The position numbers were made by a program, and so were the translations under genes. A DNA stretch of 64,000 bases from Psychrobacter aquaticus CMS 56 (GTDB lineage: Bacteria; Pseudomonadota; Gammaproteobacteria; Pseudomonadales; Moraxellaceae): the NCBI RefSeq assembly GCF_000471625.1, contig NZ_AUSW01000011.1:62001-126000 (forward strand), written 5' to 3'. Positions 54,607 to 63,425 of the stretch are shown here, piece by piece (the first letter of the stretch is position 1; every line of letters starts with the position of its first letter). Under the pieces are notes generated by a model, which was not told the origin of the DNA, searched no databases, and worked only from the letters and a program-made list of their open reading frames with translations.

Positions 54607-56856
54607 TTAACGACTTAATGGATAAGTGGTAATGCCATTATCAGAACTGTCTACTTTAGTGAAACCTTGAGGCGCGGCTTTTGGCGTCTGGTCGCGCTTA
54701 GGGATGAGAGGGTTAAGCGGCATCAACTCGTAATCTGCACTGACATCACCATTCCAGCCTTCTGTTCCGCTTAATGGTAGCTGTTTAATCGTACCGTTTT
54801 TATCAATGACCAGTTGCAGTACGCGCATTTGATTAAATTTACGTTCAGTGACGCTAGCGACTGCACCGCCATCCCGAAGAATGGTTGGCTGTAAAAATAT
54901 GATTAAGTTGCTTTTTTGAGTCGAGTCGTTGTCGGAGCGGAACAGTCGACCAATGAGTGGTACATTGCCCAAACCTGGGACTTTTTGTTGGCGCGTGGTG
55001 GTATTGTCACGCATCAACCCTCCTAGAGCAATGGTCTGTTGATCGTCTGCTAAAATCGTCGTGTTAATGAGGCTTTTATTGGTGATCAAACCACTCGAGT
55101 TACCAGTGCTGCCTGGCACAACTGAAGAGACCTCTTGCGAAACTTCTAAACGCACTGTGCCATTATCACCAATGTGTGGAATGACATTAAGATTGATACC
55201 GATGTCTTGACGTTCAATGGTCTGAAATGGATTGTTCGAATTGTTGCCACTGGTGGTAAAGGAGCCAGTCACAAAAGGCACGTTTTGGCCAACCAAAATA
55301 CTCGCTTTTTCATTGTCCAATGTCAAAATCGATGGCATAGACAGTAAATTGGCGCTAGTAGAGGAATCAAGTGCCTGTAAGATAGCCCCATAAAACTCGG
55401 TATTTCCTTTGCTGTCTTTTCGGCTATCGCCAATGCCAATTAAAGCCCCAGCTATAGAGCTTGCAGCTGCACTAATACCCGCTGTACTGCCACCTAAAGC
55501 AGCTGCCGCAAGCGAAGCGGCACTGGCCCCAACATTATTAAAGTTTACGACCCCGTAACCACTATTGGCATTGCCAAGCGCCCACTGCACACCAAGCTGA
55601 GTCGCATCATCGCCTGAGACTTCGACGATAGCGGCCTGAATCAGTACTTGCGCGCGGCGATTGTCTAACTGATTAACGGCCTCTTCAATCTCAAACATCA
55701 ACTCGGGCGCCGCATTGACGATGACGGCATTTTGGGTTTCGTCAGCAATAATACTAAACGGTCGACCACCCACACCTGTACCTGCGCCACTGGTGCTTGT
55801 GCTTGAGCTAGCAGCAATTGAGTTCGCAGCACTGGTATTAATACCACTAGCCTCATTGGTCAATGCAGCCCCTGCGCTACTCACATCGTTCAATGAGGCT
55901 GACTCTAACGAAGAAGTCGCTCCAGCACTATTAATTGATTGATTGGCGAGCAGTCCACGCAGCATCTCTGCTATATGACCCGCACTGGCATACTTCAATC
56001 GGAAAACACGCAGACCACTCAAGCGCCTTGTCGGTGTTGTATCCAGCTGATTGACCATCTCTTGAACCTTGGCAATCATCTCAGGACTGCCTTTGACCAG
56101 CAGTCTGTCACTAGAAGTGTCAGCGATAACTTTGAGCTGATTGCTCCCCCCTTGCGCTTGCCCGCTGCCCGCACTCATCACCAGCGAGCTGATCAAATCC
56201 ATCATCCGCTCAGCATCGACATGACGTAGGGGTATCACGCGCAAGCTGTCATTGACATTACTGTCCAAATCACGGATAAGTGCCGTCAACTGATTAAGGC
56301 TCTCAGCACGATCAGACAATACTAGGGCATTCACTCCCGGCACAGCAGCAGCATGGGCAGACTGTGGCATCAAGGGTCGAATGACGCCCAATACTTCGGC
56401 AGCTTGTGTGTTTGTCAGATAAATAACGCGGGTTGCCAGCGTTTCACCCATACTATTACCGCGCAGATCAACCGCCACACCAGATTGTTTGGCGACACTG
56501 TCGGGCACCAACTTGATGGTCGTGCCCGAATCAATGGCTGCAATGCCATTCACTTGCATTACACTGAGAAATAATTGATAAATCTCATCACGGGACAAGG
56601 CTTTGTTAGATATTACCGTCACATTGCCATTAATACGTGGATCAAGGACAAAGTTTTGATCAGTGATGGTTGCCACCTCATTGATAAAGGCTTTGATATC
56701 TGCATCTTGTAAGTTGACTTTCCAGCTTTCAGCATTCACAAGACCAGTACTGGCTGCCCATAAAGGCACTGCTAAGCAAAGAGGCCGGCACAATCGCATC
56801 AAACGCTGCAAGATATGGTGCAAGGGCGTGACTGAAAAATTTTGAAAACTTACCAT
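54607..56856 (-). CDS. gspD: Type II secretion system secretin GspD
   Basis: Outer-membrane secretin of 749 residues that forms the exit channel for folded exoproteins. A signal peptide ends near residue 43 (NAES). The N0 domain follows with WKVNLQDADIKAFINEVA, then N1-N3 repeats with VIYLTNTQAAEVLGVIRPL and VIPLRHVDAERMMDLISSL. The secretin core has VLIQAAIVEVSGDDATQLG and VPFVTGSFTT, and the C-terminal part KVPGLGNVPLIGRLFRS. A Ser/Ala/Asn-rich linker (about 300-365) splits N3, as in many GspD proteins. It follows gspC by 124 bp. Confidence 0.95.
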   Translation of the reverse strand: MVSFQNFSVTPLHHILQRLMRLCRPLCLAVPLWAASTGLVNAESWKVNLQDADIKAFINEVATITDQNFVLDPRINGNVTVISNKALSRDEIYQLFLSVMQVNGIAAIDSGTTIKLVPDSVAKQSGVAVDLRGNSMGETLATRVIYLTNTQAAEVLGVIRPLMPQSAHAAAVPGVNALVLSDRAESLNQLTALIRDLDSNVNDSLRVIPLRHVDAERMMDLISSLVMSAGSGQAQGGSNQLKVIADTSSDRLLVKGSPEMIAKVQEMVNQLDTTPTRRLSGLRVFRLKYASAGHIAEMLRGLLANQSINSAGATSSLESASLNDVSSAGAALTNEASGINTSAANSIAASSSTSTSGAGTGVGGRPFSIIADETQNAVIVNAAPELMFEIEEAVNQLDNRRAQVLIQAAIVEVSGDDATQLGVQWALGNANSGYGVVNFNNVGASAASLAAAALGGSTAGISAAASSIAGALIGIGDSRKDSKGNTEFYGAILQALDSSTSANLLSMPSILTLDNEKASILVGQNVPFVTGSFTTSGNNSNNPFQTIERQDIGINLNVIPHIGDNGTVRLEVSQEVSSVVPGSTGNSSGLITNKSLINTTILADDQQTIALGGLMRDNTTTRQQKVPGLGNVPLIGRLFRSDNDSTQKSNLIIFLQPTILRDGGAVASVTERKFNQMRVLQLVIDKNGTIKQLPLSGTEGWNGDVSADYELMPLNPLIPKRDQTPKAAPQGFTKVDSSDNGITTYPLSR

Positions 56857-56980
56857 ATTGATGATTACCTACAGTGATGTCGCTTTAGTATGTACTGAGT
56901 GTTGTCAGTGAGCGACTTACTCACCATAGCAACAACCAAACGCTCATTTACTTAAAATAAAATATTTAACTCAGTGGTTT

Positions 56981-57877
56981 TTAAAACTGCTGACGAATGG
57001 TAATAACTTGCTCGCCACGCTGCACCTCTATCTGCGCCTCACCTGCTTGCTGCACCTGTTGTAGCACACCCGCATCCTGTGCAGGATTGTTACCCACACT
57101 CTGACCATTGACCGTCAGTACCCGATCACCCGGCTCAAGCCCTAGACGATTGCGCAACTTGGCAGGCATCGCAGCTGTCACTTGATAGCTTTCACCTGAC
57201 GCCATGACCCCCATTCTGCTCAGATAGCTGGTAGGATCTTCTTGCAACGCTGTGACGGCTTCTTCAATAGCGGATTGCGGATTGCTATCGCCACTCGTCT
57301 CGGCTGACTCAGCGTCAGCGTTTTGATCTGACTGAGGGGTGGTAGGTAACATATTACTGTCTGGCAAACGTTGGTTACTCACTGCCCCTGCGATCATATC
57401 ACTTTGATCTAGAGGCATGGCATCTGGCATACTAATAACCGTCTGCTTATCATTGGCATCAGCGATGATAACTGCATTCCAGTCGACAGCGATAAGGGTA
57501 TAATCGCTGTCTTTTAGCGTATCACCGATGCGATAATTTTTTACCTCGCCATTTATGTCCAAGAGCGCTGAAGATAAGCTTTCTGGTATGGCCAACAAAA
57601 CCCCTTTTAAACCCACACTAGGCGGCGGTTGCACTGCTGCCGCGATAGGCTCGGGATCTGAAAAAATGGCGAATAGGCTACTGTAATCTTTGCCAGATGT
57701 GGCGGTGGTTTGCAAAGGCGTTAATGGCAATGTGGGCGCTAATGGCGCAGCCAACAACAACCATAATAATCGCGCTGCTGTCCAGCATAACCAAGCAATG
57801 GCTACTAATAACAACCAACCTGAGAAACGATTCAGAATGTTGAGCACAGGTTTGAAAGTGGTCGCGACATTCATCAT
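56981..57877 (-). CDS. gspC: Type II secretion system protein GspC
   Basis: Inner-membrane protein of 298 residues linking the secretin to the inner-membrane platform. One N-terminal membrane helix (about 18-45), a homology-region domain with SVGLKGVLLAIPESLSSALL and VKNYRIGDTLKDSDYTLIAV, a Gln/Ser/Asp-rich linker and a C-terminal PDZ-like domain with GDRVLTVNGQSV. Its ATG immediately follows the gspN stop, so the genes are co-transcribed. Confidence 0.9.
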   Translation of the reverse strand: MMNVATTFKPVLNILNRFSGWLLLVAIAWLCWTAARLLWLLLAAPLAPTLPLTPLQTTATSGKDYSSLFAIFSDPEPIAAAVQPPPSVGLKGVLLAIPESLSSALLDINGEVKNYRIGDTLKDSDYTLIAVDWNAVIIADANDKQTVISMPDAMPLDQSDMIAGAVSNQRLPDSNMLPTTPQSDQNADAESAETSGDSNPQSAIEEAVTALQEDPTSYLSRMGVMASGESYQVTAAMPAKLRNRLGLEPGDRVLTVNGQSVGNNPAQDAGVLQQVQQAGEAQIEVQRGEQVITIRQQF

Positions 57878-58702
57878 CTAGCGCGTCCCCAATCCATTTA
57901 GCAGCGGTTGACGCACACTGACGACCGGCGTGTCTTGCGGCGCTTGTCCCTTATATTCAGGCATATTTTCCAACAGACGCTGCGTCAAACTGACATCCAA
58001 CATATTATCGCCATCGAGATACAAATCACCTAAACGTTTATCCTGATTGTTTAATAGATTGATATGTAGTAGGTTCTTATTGCTTTTTTGTTCTGTACTT
58101 AACTCCGCTCGTAGCGCTGGCATCGTAATATAAAACACCTTACCACCGCTAGGATAACCCACTTCGCCACCAACCCATGTCAACTGCCCATCCGCTTGAC
58201 TAAATCCAGATAGATTTTTGTCTGAATCACTACCTTCTTCCTGAGAGCCAGACTGACGTTTTAGCGATACATTATTGACCTGAATCGGGGTATTGGGCAA
58301 CTGCCAATCAACCACACTAGCCAAAGTCTCAGGAGCAATATTGCCGCTTAAATCATCAATTTGCCACGAGCTTAGACCTATTTTTACTTGTCCAGTCAAT
58401 CTGGTTTGTTCTGAGTTGATATTGACCTCTGCACCCAGTTTGCCAAACAATAAATGCCATGGCTGCCATGACCATTCAGCCATTCCTGTAAGCGGCGTCG
58501 CTGACAAAGGCATCTGCCAAATGGCTGATCCTTGCCATATATTGCCAGACACATGCTGTACATAAGGCGTATCGGGCGCATATTTCTCAAGTAGCCACGC
58601 CGCGGGCATTTGCAGTACGGCAAATAGTGCAAACAATATAAGCCCAACCAGCCACCACAGCTTACGAGGACGCTTATGAGAAGACGCAGATATTTGGGGC
58701 AC
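57878..58702 (-). CDS. gspN: Type II secretion system protein GspN
   Basis: 274 residues, one N-terminal membrane helix (about 15-35) and a periplasmic domain. The GspN pattern is seen in WLLEKYAPDTPYVQHVSGNIW and WSWQPWHLLFGKLGAEVN, split here as two family segments. Role in secretion is not fixed; it is found in a subset of systems. First gene of the gspN-gspC-gspD unit; the other gsp genes are elsewhere. Confidence 0.87.
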   Translation of the reverse strand: MPQISASSHKRPRKLWWLVGLILFALFAVLQMPAAWLLEKYAPDTPYVQHVSGNIWQGSAIWQMPLSATPLTGMAEWSWQPWHLLFGKLGAEVNINSEQTRLTGQVKIGLSSWQIDDLSGNIAPETLASVVDWQLPNTPIQVNNVSLKRQSGSQEEGSDSDKNLSGFSQADGQLTWVGGEVGYPSGGKVFYITMPALRAELSTEQKSNKNLLHINLLNNQDKRLGDLYLDGDNMLDVSLTQRLLENMPEYKGQAPQDTPVVSVRQPLLNGLGTR

Positions 58703-58772
58703 GGTTGCTTAACTCTTGTATAAGACAAAAACGTCATTATCATAACAAACAATGGCATACAGATGACAGAAA

Positions 58773-58823
58773 AAAAGCCAGTATCTTTTTACCAAAATAA
58801 TGGCAATAAAGATACTGGCTTTT
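58773..58823 (-). terminator. Terminator downstream of the H-NS-like gene
   Basis: Perfect 16-bp stem AAAAGCCAGTATCTTT / AAAGATACTGGCTTTT with a 19-nt loop. On the minus strand it lies 87 bp past the H-NS-like stop and before gspN. Confidence 0.75.
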
Positions 58824-58909
58824 GTCTAGCGATGTGCCTTTATGACATCATGATAAATTACTCATGAAAATAACATAAAATCGCACGTGGCTATCAAATT
58901 CACAAACGA

Positions 58910-59233
58910 TTAGATAGCAAAATCTTCAAGATCCTGACCTGCTGCTAGCGCGTCAACCAACCAAGTTGGCTTACGACCACGGCCGGTCCAAGTCTCTTCT
59001 TTGTTGTCAGTATTGCGATATTTAATACTGCGTTTTTTCTCTAGTTTTTCACCAGCTTTTAAAATATCTTCGATAGTAGCATTACTCTCTTCTGCAATCG
59101 TTTCAAACTGTATATAAGCATCATATAAACGCTGATGTTGTTTTTTAGCGATAAGCTGCTGGGCATTTTCGGCGATGGCACGTAGCTCATCAACATTTAA
59201 ACTGTCTAAATCCATTGCGTTATTTTTGCTCAT
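58910..59233 (-). CDS. H-NS-family nucleoid protein
   Basis: 107 residues. The N-terminal helical oligomerisation region (about 10-60) includes LNVDELRAIAENAQQLI. The C-terminal AT-hook-like DNA-binding loop is TWTGRGRKPTWLVDAL, matching the H-NS family consensus WxGRGRxPxW. It silences AT-rich DNA in relatives. It neighbours AT-rich intergenic DNA and the BLUF genes. Its own terminator isolates it from gspN. Confidence 0.9.
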   Translation of the reverse strand: MSKNNAMDLDSLNVDELRAIAENAQQLIAKKQHQRLYDAYIQFETIAEESNATIEDILKAGEKLEKKRSIKYRNTDNKEETWTGRGRKPTWLVDALAAGQDLEDFAI

Positions 59234-59529
59234 AGTAAATCCAACTGTAAAATAAGGAATGTCATTTTAAAAAACTAATTAAAAACCAAAAATCTCTATT
59301 CATTCGGCATAAATTTGACGAATCACTGTCTTTTTCAACTGCCACAAGCATGATTAACCAAAATGTTTATAAGCGCAGACAATATAAACAAAAAGTCATG
59401 TTAAAACAACAGCAGATTATTTTTTATAACAAAAGCCAGTAGATAATAAAACTAAAATAAGTAAGAACGTCAAACGTATTGCCCAAAAATTTATCGCTAT
59501 ATTTGATTTATTAAAAATTTCTTTGTTAA
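59234..59529. other. AT-rich region upstream of the H-NS-like gene
   Basis: About 296 bp, strongly AT-rich, between the H-NS-like gene and the first BLUF gene's stop. Likely the H-NS-like gene promoter, possibly self-bound. No terminator for the BLUF genes was seen. Confidence 0.5.
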
Positions 59530-59967
59530 CTAATCTTGTTGATCGCTAAGCGCGTTCATCAAGTCATGAGCAGATGCAGCACTCAGTAAATACGGATTAA
59601 AATCTACAGTCGTAGAATACTTTAGATAAATCGCCGTGTTTTTTTCAGTTGGAGACGCATAGTTCATTGACCATTCAGCCCATGCTCTGTGATTCAGTTC
59701 ACGCGTTTCGATGATTTGTAAATCATGATGTCGCTGATCAGCAATCAAACTATACAATAAACGATTAATTTGTGCCCTTGGTCCTTCGACCGTTTGCAAA
59801 AAATAATCTTTATTAAACGTTAGCATACCAGTGATACCATTGGCAGCATTGTTTATTTGTGCTTGCTTCAAGATTTCATGAAAATCTTTAGCAGACACGT
59901 CTGGGTTGGCGCGGCTCGCATACGTCATGCTCATTAAAATGTGCGCATCTGCAATGACTGATGTCAT
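59530..59967 (-). CDS. BLUF-domain blue-light photoreceptor protein 1
   Basis: Short BLUF protein of 145 residues: one FAD-binding domain with a C-terminal helical cap and no output domain. Photocycle residues are visible: Tyr16 (MTYAS), Asn40 (NNAANGITG), Gln58 (YFLQTVEG), and Trp99/Met101 (WAEWSM). In related short BLUF proteins such as PixD and BlsA, light changes binding to a partner protein. It lies 53 bp downstream of a second BLUF gene on the same strand, which suggests gene duplication. Confidence 0.92.
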   Translation of the reverse strand: MTSVIADAHILMSMTYASRANPDVSAKDFHEILKQAQINNAANGITGMLTFNKDYFLQTVEGPRAQINRLLYSLIADQRHHDLQIIETRELNHRAWAEWSMNYASPTEKNTAIYLKYSTTVDFNPYLLSAASAHDLMNALSDQQD

Positions 59968-60020
59968 ATTATGTCTCTCATAAAAATTTTATGGGGTCGG
60001 ATATTTTTGATAAGGATCAA

Positions 60021-60545
60021 CTAACCGATAGAAAACCAAGGCTTTTTCTTTTTAGAAACGCTCTCTTCTGCTTGTTCTTGCTCTTGAATTTCAGAAAGCG
60101 CATCAATCAACATCATAATTTGATTGGTACTCATCAGATAAGGGTTGAACTGAGTGCCAGTAGAAAACTTCAGTGCAAGCCCTTTGTTTTCTTCACTTGG
60201 GATCAAATATTTCATTGACCACTTACTCCAGCGACGCTGCTCAACTTCGCAGCATTCAATAATTTGGAGGGCATGATGCCGATTGTCTTTCACTAGCTTT
60301 CTAAGCAGTTCATTGATGACTGGTCTGGCCCCTTCAATACTTTGCAAGAAGTAATTGTGGTTAAATACCAAAGCACCTGTGATGCCATTGCGTTCATTAT
60401 TTTGCTGCGCCTGATCAAGAATACGAGTCACTTCCCCATTAGGGTTGTCATTATTATAACGACTGATATAAGTTAGGCGTAAAATGATATGTTCACCATG
60501 AAGCATTTTTAAACGATTTAATTCTGAAAGATCAACGGATTCCAT
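60021..60545 (-). CDS. BLUF-domain blue-light photoreceptor protein 2
   Basis: Second short BLUF protein, 174 residues, first of the tandem pair. The start at 60545 has GGAG 7 bases upstream; an in-frame TTG four codons earlier is less likely. Key residues are Tyr26 (LTYIS), Asn50 (NNERNGITG), Gln68 (YFLQSIEG) and the WSKWSM Trp/Met pair. It differs from protein 1 by a longer N-terminus and a charged C-terminal tail ending in KKKKPWFSIG. The two proteins are clearly paralogous. Confidence 0.92.
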   Translation of the reverse strand: MESVDLSELNRLKMLHGEHIILRLTYISRYNNDNPNGEVTRILDQAQQNNERNGITGALVFNHNYFLQSIEGARPVINELLRKLVKDNRHHALQIIECCEVEQRRWSKWSMKYLIPSEENKGLALKFSTGTQFNPYLMSTNQIMMLIDALSEIQEQEQAEESVSKKKKPWFSIG

Positions 60546-60649
60546 AAAACACTCCAAGTAGTTTTTTGAATTTTTTAAATATCACATTTCAGTTATTCTT
60601 CAACAAATTTTTATTTATTGCATAAAAAATTTTAGGAAACGCCCTAGTA

Positions 60650-61291
60650 TTAGTGTTGAACTCTTCTGATAAATTCATTCATACCACGCGCTAAATTTTC
60701 ACTGCTAGTATTCTGTATTTCCTGCACCAAAATCGATAATTGTGAGTTATTTTCACACTGCTCTAACATAAGCAGATAACTCCAAGCCTCTACAGGAGGT
60801 GCATTTTTTTCGATATAAGTGGCCAAATCCGACTTTATTGTTTCGTCATTGGCTTTAAAGAGTTTATTTCTGAATATATTGCCTATCGCGCTTTTGCCCG
60901 AGGTGGTGATTTTATTTGAATTATTATTGAACGTACGCTCAAAATCTGTCTCAATATTTGTATCAGTAGACTGTGATATTGGTCGAGACTCAGGAACGAC
61001 AGAAGGAGCCACAGGCATTTGTGACGATATCTCTGCTCTAGTAGCTGTAGGGGCAACGCCTACCAATTCAATATATTCAAGCTCTAAAAGCAGCTCAAAA
61101 AGTGGCGTTACGCCACCAAAACTTGCAAACATCTTGCTATTGTCAAGTGTCTCTAGGTAGCTTCGATAGTCTCGTTTGCCATCAATCATAATGAGTAACG
61201 TTCTTGCTTCTCGTGGCAATATACCTAAACTTTGAGACTGTATTTCCTCTCTTCCAAGATCGCTTTTTCGAAACACATCACTATAATTCAT
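60650..61291 (-). CDS. Uncharacterised protein upstream of the BLUF pair
   Basis: 213 residues, cytoplasmic. An N-terminal ~85-residue module reads KSDLGREEIQSQSLGILP, REARTLLIMIDGKRDYRSYL and LFELLLELEYIELVG, like a small winged-helix-type domain that I have seen in signalling proteins of other proteobacteria but cannot name. A Ser/Pro/Thr-rich linker (about 85-125) follows, then a C-terminal helical part with SYLLMLEQCENNSQLSILV. It lies about 105 bp upstream of the BLUF pair on the same strand and could be a signalling partner. Function unknown. Confidence 0.72.
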   Translation of the reverse strand: MNYSDVFRKSDLGREEIQSQSLGILPREARTLLIMIDGKRDYRSYLETLDNSKMFASFGGVTPLFELLLELEYIELVGVAPTATRAEISSQMPVAPSVVPESRPISQSTDTNIETDFERTFNNNSNKITTSGKSAIGNIFRNKLFKANDETIKSDLATYIEKNAPPVEAWSYLLMLEQCENNSQLSILVQEIQNTSSENLARGMNEFIRRVQH

Positions 61292-61862
61292 TCTTTATAC
61301 CCAGCAGTAACCGTAAGATAGGCGCTCTTATCTTGAGCGACCGACCAAATGACTTATTATGTTTTACGCCATTAGATGGCCAAACTTTGAATTTTCATCA
61401 ATTATTAAAAATTACTTCAAATAGGCTCTTAATAATTAATATTATGTAAACTATCAATTTGCAGGAATTATATCAATTCCTTTTAATAAATCGTTAGCAT
61501 TAATTAAATTGAATAGATTGAACGGTTAATATAAGGTATGAACGGTATGGCTTATAAATTTAAGACGACATTGATAACATACTGATAATAAATGTATGAT
61601 AATCAAAGTCAAAAAAAATATTTGTTATTATTTTGCTCTCTAAATATTTTAATGAAATTTTGTTGAAAAATAATTGATTAAAAAATATAAATCTTTTGAT
61701 TAAAAATGAACAAACGTTTTATTGTTGAGCGTTATCTCAAGATACTTTTTTTATTTAGAACCAACCATATTTATAGTCAGGCATAAAAAAACTCTACCGT
61801 GGCAGAGTTTTTTATTCAATCAACATTACTTAATTATCTTTACACTTTGATTCTTATAAGAT
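61292..61862. other. 571-bp AT-rich intergenic region between the BLUF locus and ssb
   Basis: One of the most AT-rich stretches in the window, with runs such as AAAAAATATTTG. It contains the ssb terminator (61785-61813) and the spaced repeat ACATAC/GTATG near 61579-61600. No frame with a start and ribosome site was found. It is a plausible H-NS target. Confidence 0.55.
61785..61813 (-). terminator. Rho-independent terminator of ssb
   Basis: Stem AAAAAAACTCT / AGAGTTTTTT with an 8-nt loop, about 50 bp past the ssb stop. Confidence 0.85.
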
Positions 61863-62483
61863 TTAGAACGGAATATCGTCATCTACAGGGCCATCTGGCA
61901 TCGCAGTAGGTTTTGACTGCGCCGGTTTTTGCGTTGGTTGATTGAACTGATTTTGCTGAGCAGGTGCGCCTTGATTGCCAAAGTTATTTTGACCACCCTG
62001 TGCAGCGCCGCCAGACTGGTTATAACCACCTTGCTGTGCTGGCTGATTGTTTGCTTGCTGACCAAAATTGTTCTGGTTGTTTTGACCGCCTTGATTGCCA
62101 TAGCCGCCTTGATTTTGACCACCAAAATTACTGCTGTCTTGGCCACCACTTTGACCGTCTAGCATTTGCATTTGCTCAGCACGAATCTCGGTAATATAAC
62201 GATCTTGTCCGCTTTGGTCTTGATATTTACGGGTACGCAAACTGCCTTCGATATAGACTTTGCTGCCTTTACGCAAATACTGCGCGGCAATCTCTCCTAG
62301 ACGGTTGAATAATGAGATACGATGCCACTCCGTCGCTTCTCTTTTTTCACCGCTCTGTTTGTCTGTCCATTGCTCTGATGTCGCAACCGAAATATTGGTC
62401 ACGCTACCGCCATTGTTAAATTGACGTGCCTCAGGATCTGCTCCAAGGTTACCGATGATGATAACTTTATTAACTCCGCGCAT
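61863..62483 (-). CDS. ssb: Single-stranded DNA-binding protein
   Basis: 206 residues. The OB fold spans about 1-110, with [37 protein letters not shown] and [17 protein letters not shown] long Gly/Gln/Asn-rich disordered linker (about 115-190) follows, ending in the acidic tip DDDIPF that recruits repair and replication proteins. Linker repeats of the GGQNNFG/GYGNQ type are seen in DNA as short imperfect repeats. It acts in replication and repair. Confidence 0.97.
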   Translation of the reverse strand: MRGVNKVIIIGNLGADPEARQFNNGGSVTNISVATSEQWTDKQSGEKREATEWHRISLFNRLGEIAAQYLRKGSKVYIEGSLRTRKYQDQSGQDRYITEIRAEQMQMLDGQSGGQDSSNFGGQNQGGYGNQGGQNNQNNFGQQANNQPAQQGGYNQSGGAAQGGQNNFGNQGAPAQQNQFNQPTQKPAQSKPTAMPDGPVDDDIPF

Positions 62484-62727
62484 GATACCGTCCTTTTACT
62501 TATGAATAATCTGATGAATCGTTTTAATCGTCATTGAATAGCATATTAACCAATTTTTGTTTAAATATCTACAAGCCATCGGCTGGATGCGACAGCACTT
62601 GTCGCAAGAAATATATTCATCGAGATTTTTATAGATTAAAAATAATACAGCTACTATTTTGCCATTTTAACAAGTGGATGAACACCTGCAATCACCACTG
62701 TTTTTAAAGTAAGCTTATCAACCAACA

Positions 62728-63330
62728 TTATTTGGCGTCAGTGTTATTGCGATGCAAGCTTAACGTCACACTACCCAATTCCACACCGAATTTTTTCATC
62801 ACTGAACGATTGAGCATGACATCTTGATCGATTAAATACATCCAATCATCAAAATTGACTTTATAAGTTTTATCATCGACAGGTAGCTCTAATAGATACT
62901 GCCAATGCAACGTATTGCCAACCACTTCCCCTGTTGCCTCGCCGATGACGTCACCAGCCGTGCCTTTCCAGCTACCGTCAGCTTGCTGCGTCAGACGCCA
63001 TATACGTTGTGAATTTGAACCATCTGCCCATGAGAATTTTTCGTCTAAAACAATGACATCATCCCCTTCATGGGTCGCATTGATATCCACATAAAAACGT
63101 TTTTTGACCTCGCCGCTTCGTCCTTGAAACATGCCCCAGCCATCAATCTGACCTAAAAAAAACTCATGCATATCGAGCGTTGGCGTGGTGTTTTGATAAG
63201 TTTGAATATTTTGGGTAGCACAGCCTGAGATCAATAAAGTGACTGACAACGCAAGACCTGTTCCAAACTTAGTCATGGTCGACAAGTTTGTCTTGCCAAT
63301 CATATTAGATAACGTATTAAATTTACTCAT
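62728..63330 (-). CDS. DUF3833 family lipoprotein
   Basis: 200 residues. After a basic N-terminus, a hydrophobic signal segment ends in the lipobox LLISGC, so the mature protein begins at about Cys36. The remainder fits DUF3833: LDMHEFFLGQIDGWGMFQ, FSWADGSNSQRIWRL and DDWMYLIDQDVMLNRSVMKK. Function unknown, probably an outer-membrane or periplasmic protein. The start could also be a later Met (19), which still leaves a complete signal peptide. Confidence 0.87.
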   Translation of the reverse strand: MSKFNTLSNMIGKTNLSTMTKFGTGLALSVTLLISGCATQNIQTYQNTTPTLDMHEFFLGQIDGWGMFQGRSGEVKKRFYVDINATHEGDDVIVLDEKFSWADGSNSQRIWRLTQQADGSWKGTAGDVIGEATGEVVGNTLHWQYLLELPVDDKTYKVNFDDWMYLIDQDVMLNRSVMKKFGVELGSVTLSLHRNNTDAK

Positions 63331-63425
63331 ATTAATTTCTTTTAAATAGAGATAAAAACTTAAGGTGTATTATAAATTTGGCTATGATTGTGACTGTGGC
63401 ACTGATAGCAACGGCTTAGCGCGTC

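Noticed and set aside
61900..62160. Repetitive Gly/Gln/Asn-coding DNA with open frames on the other strand and in other phases
   Set aside because: It is the disordered linker of ssb; the other frames are compositional shadows.
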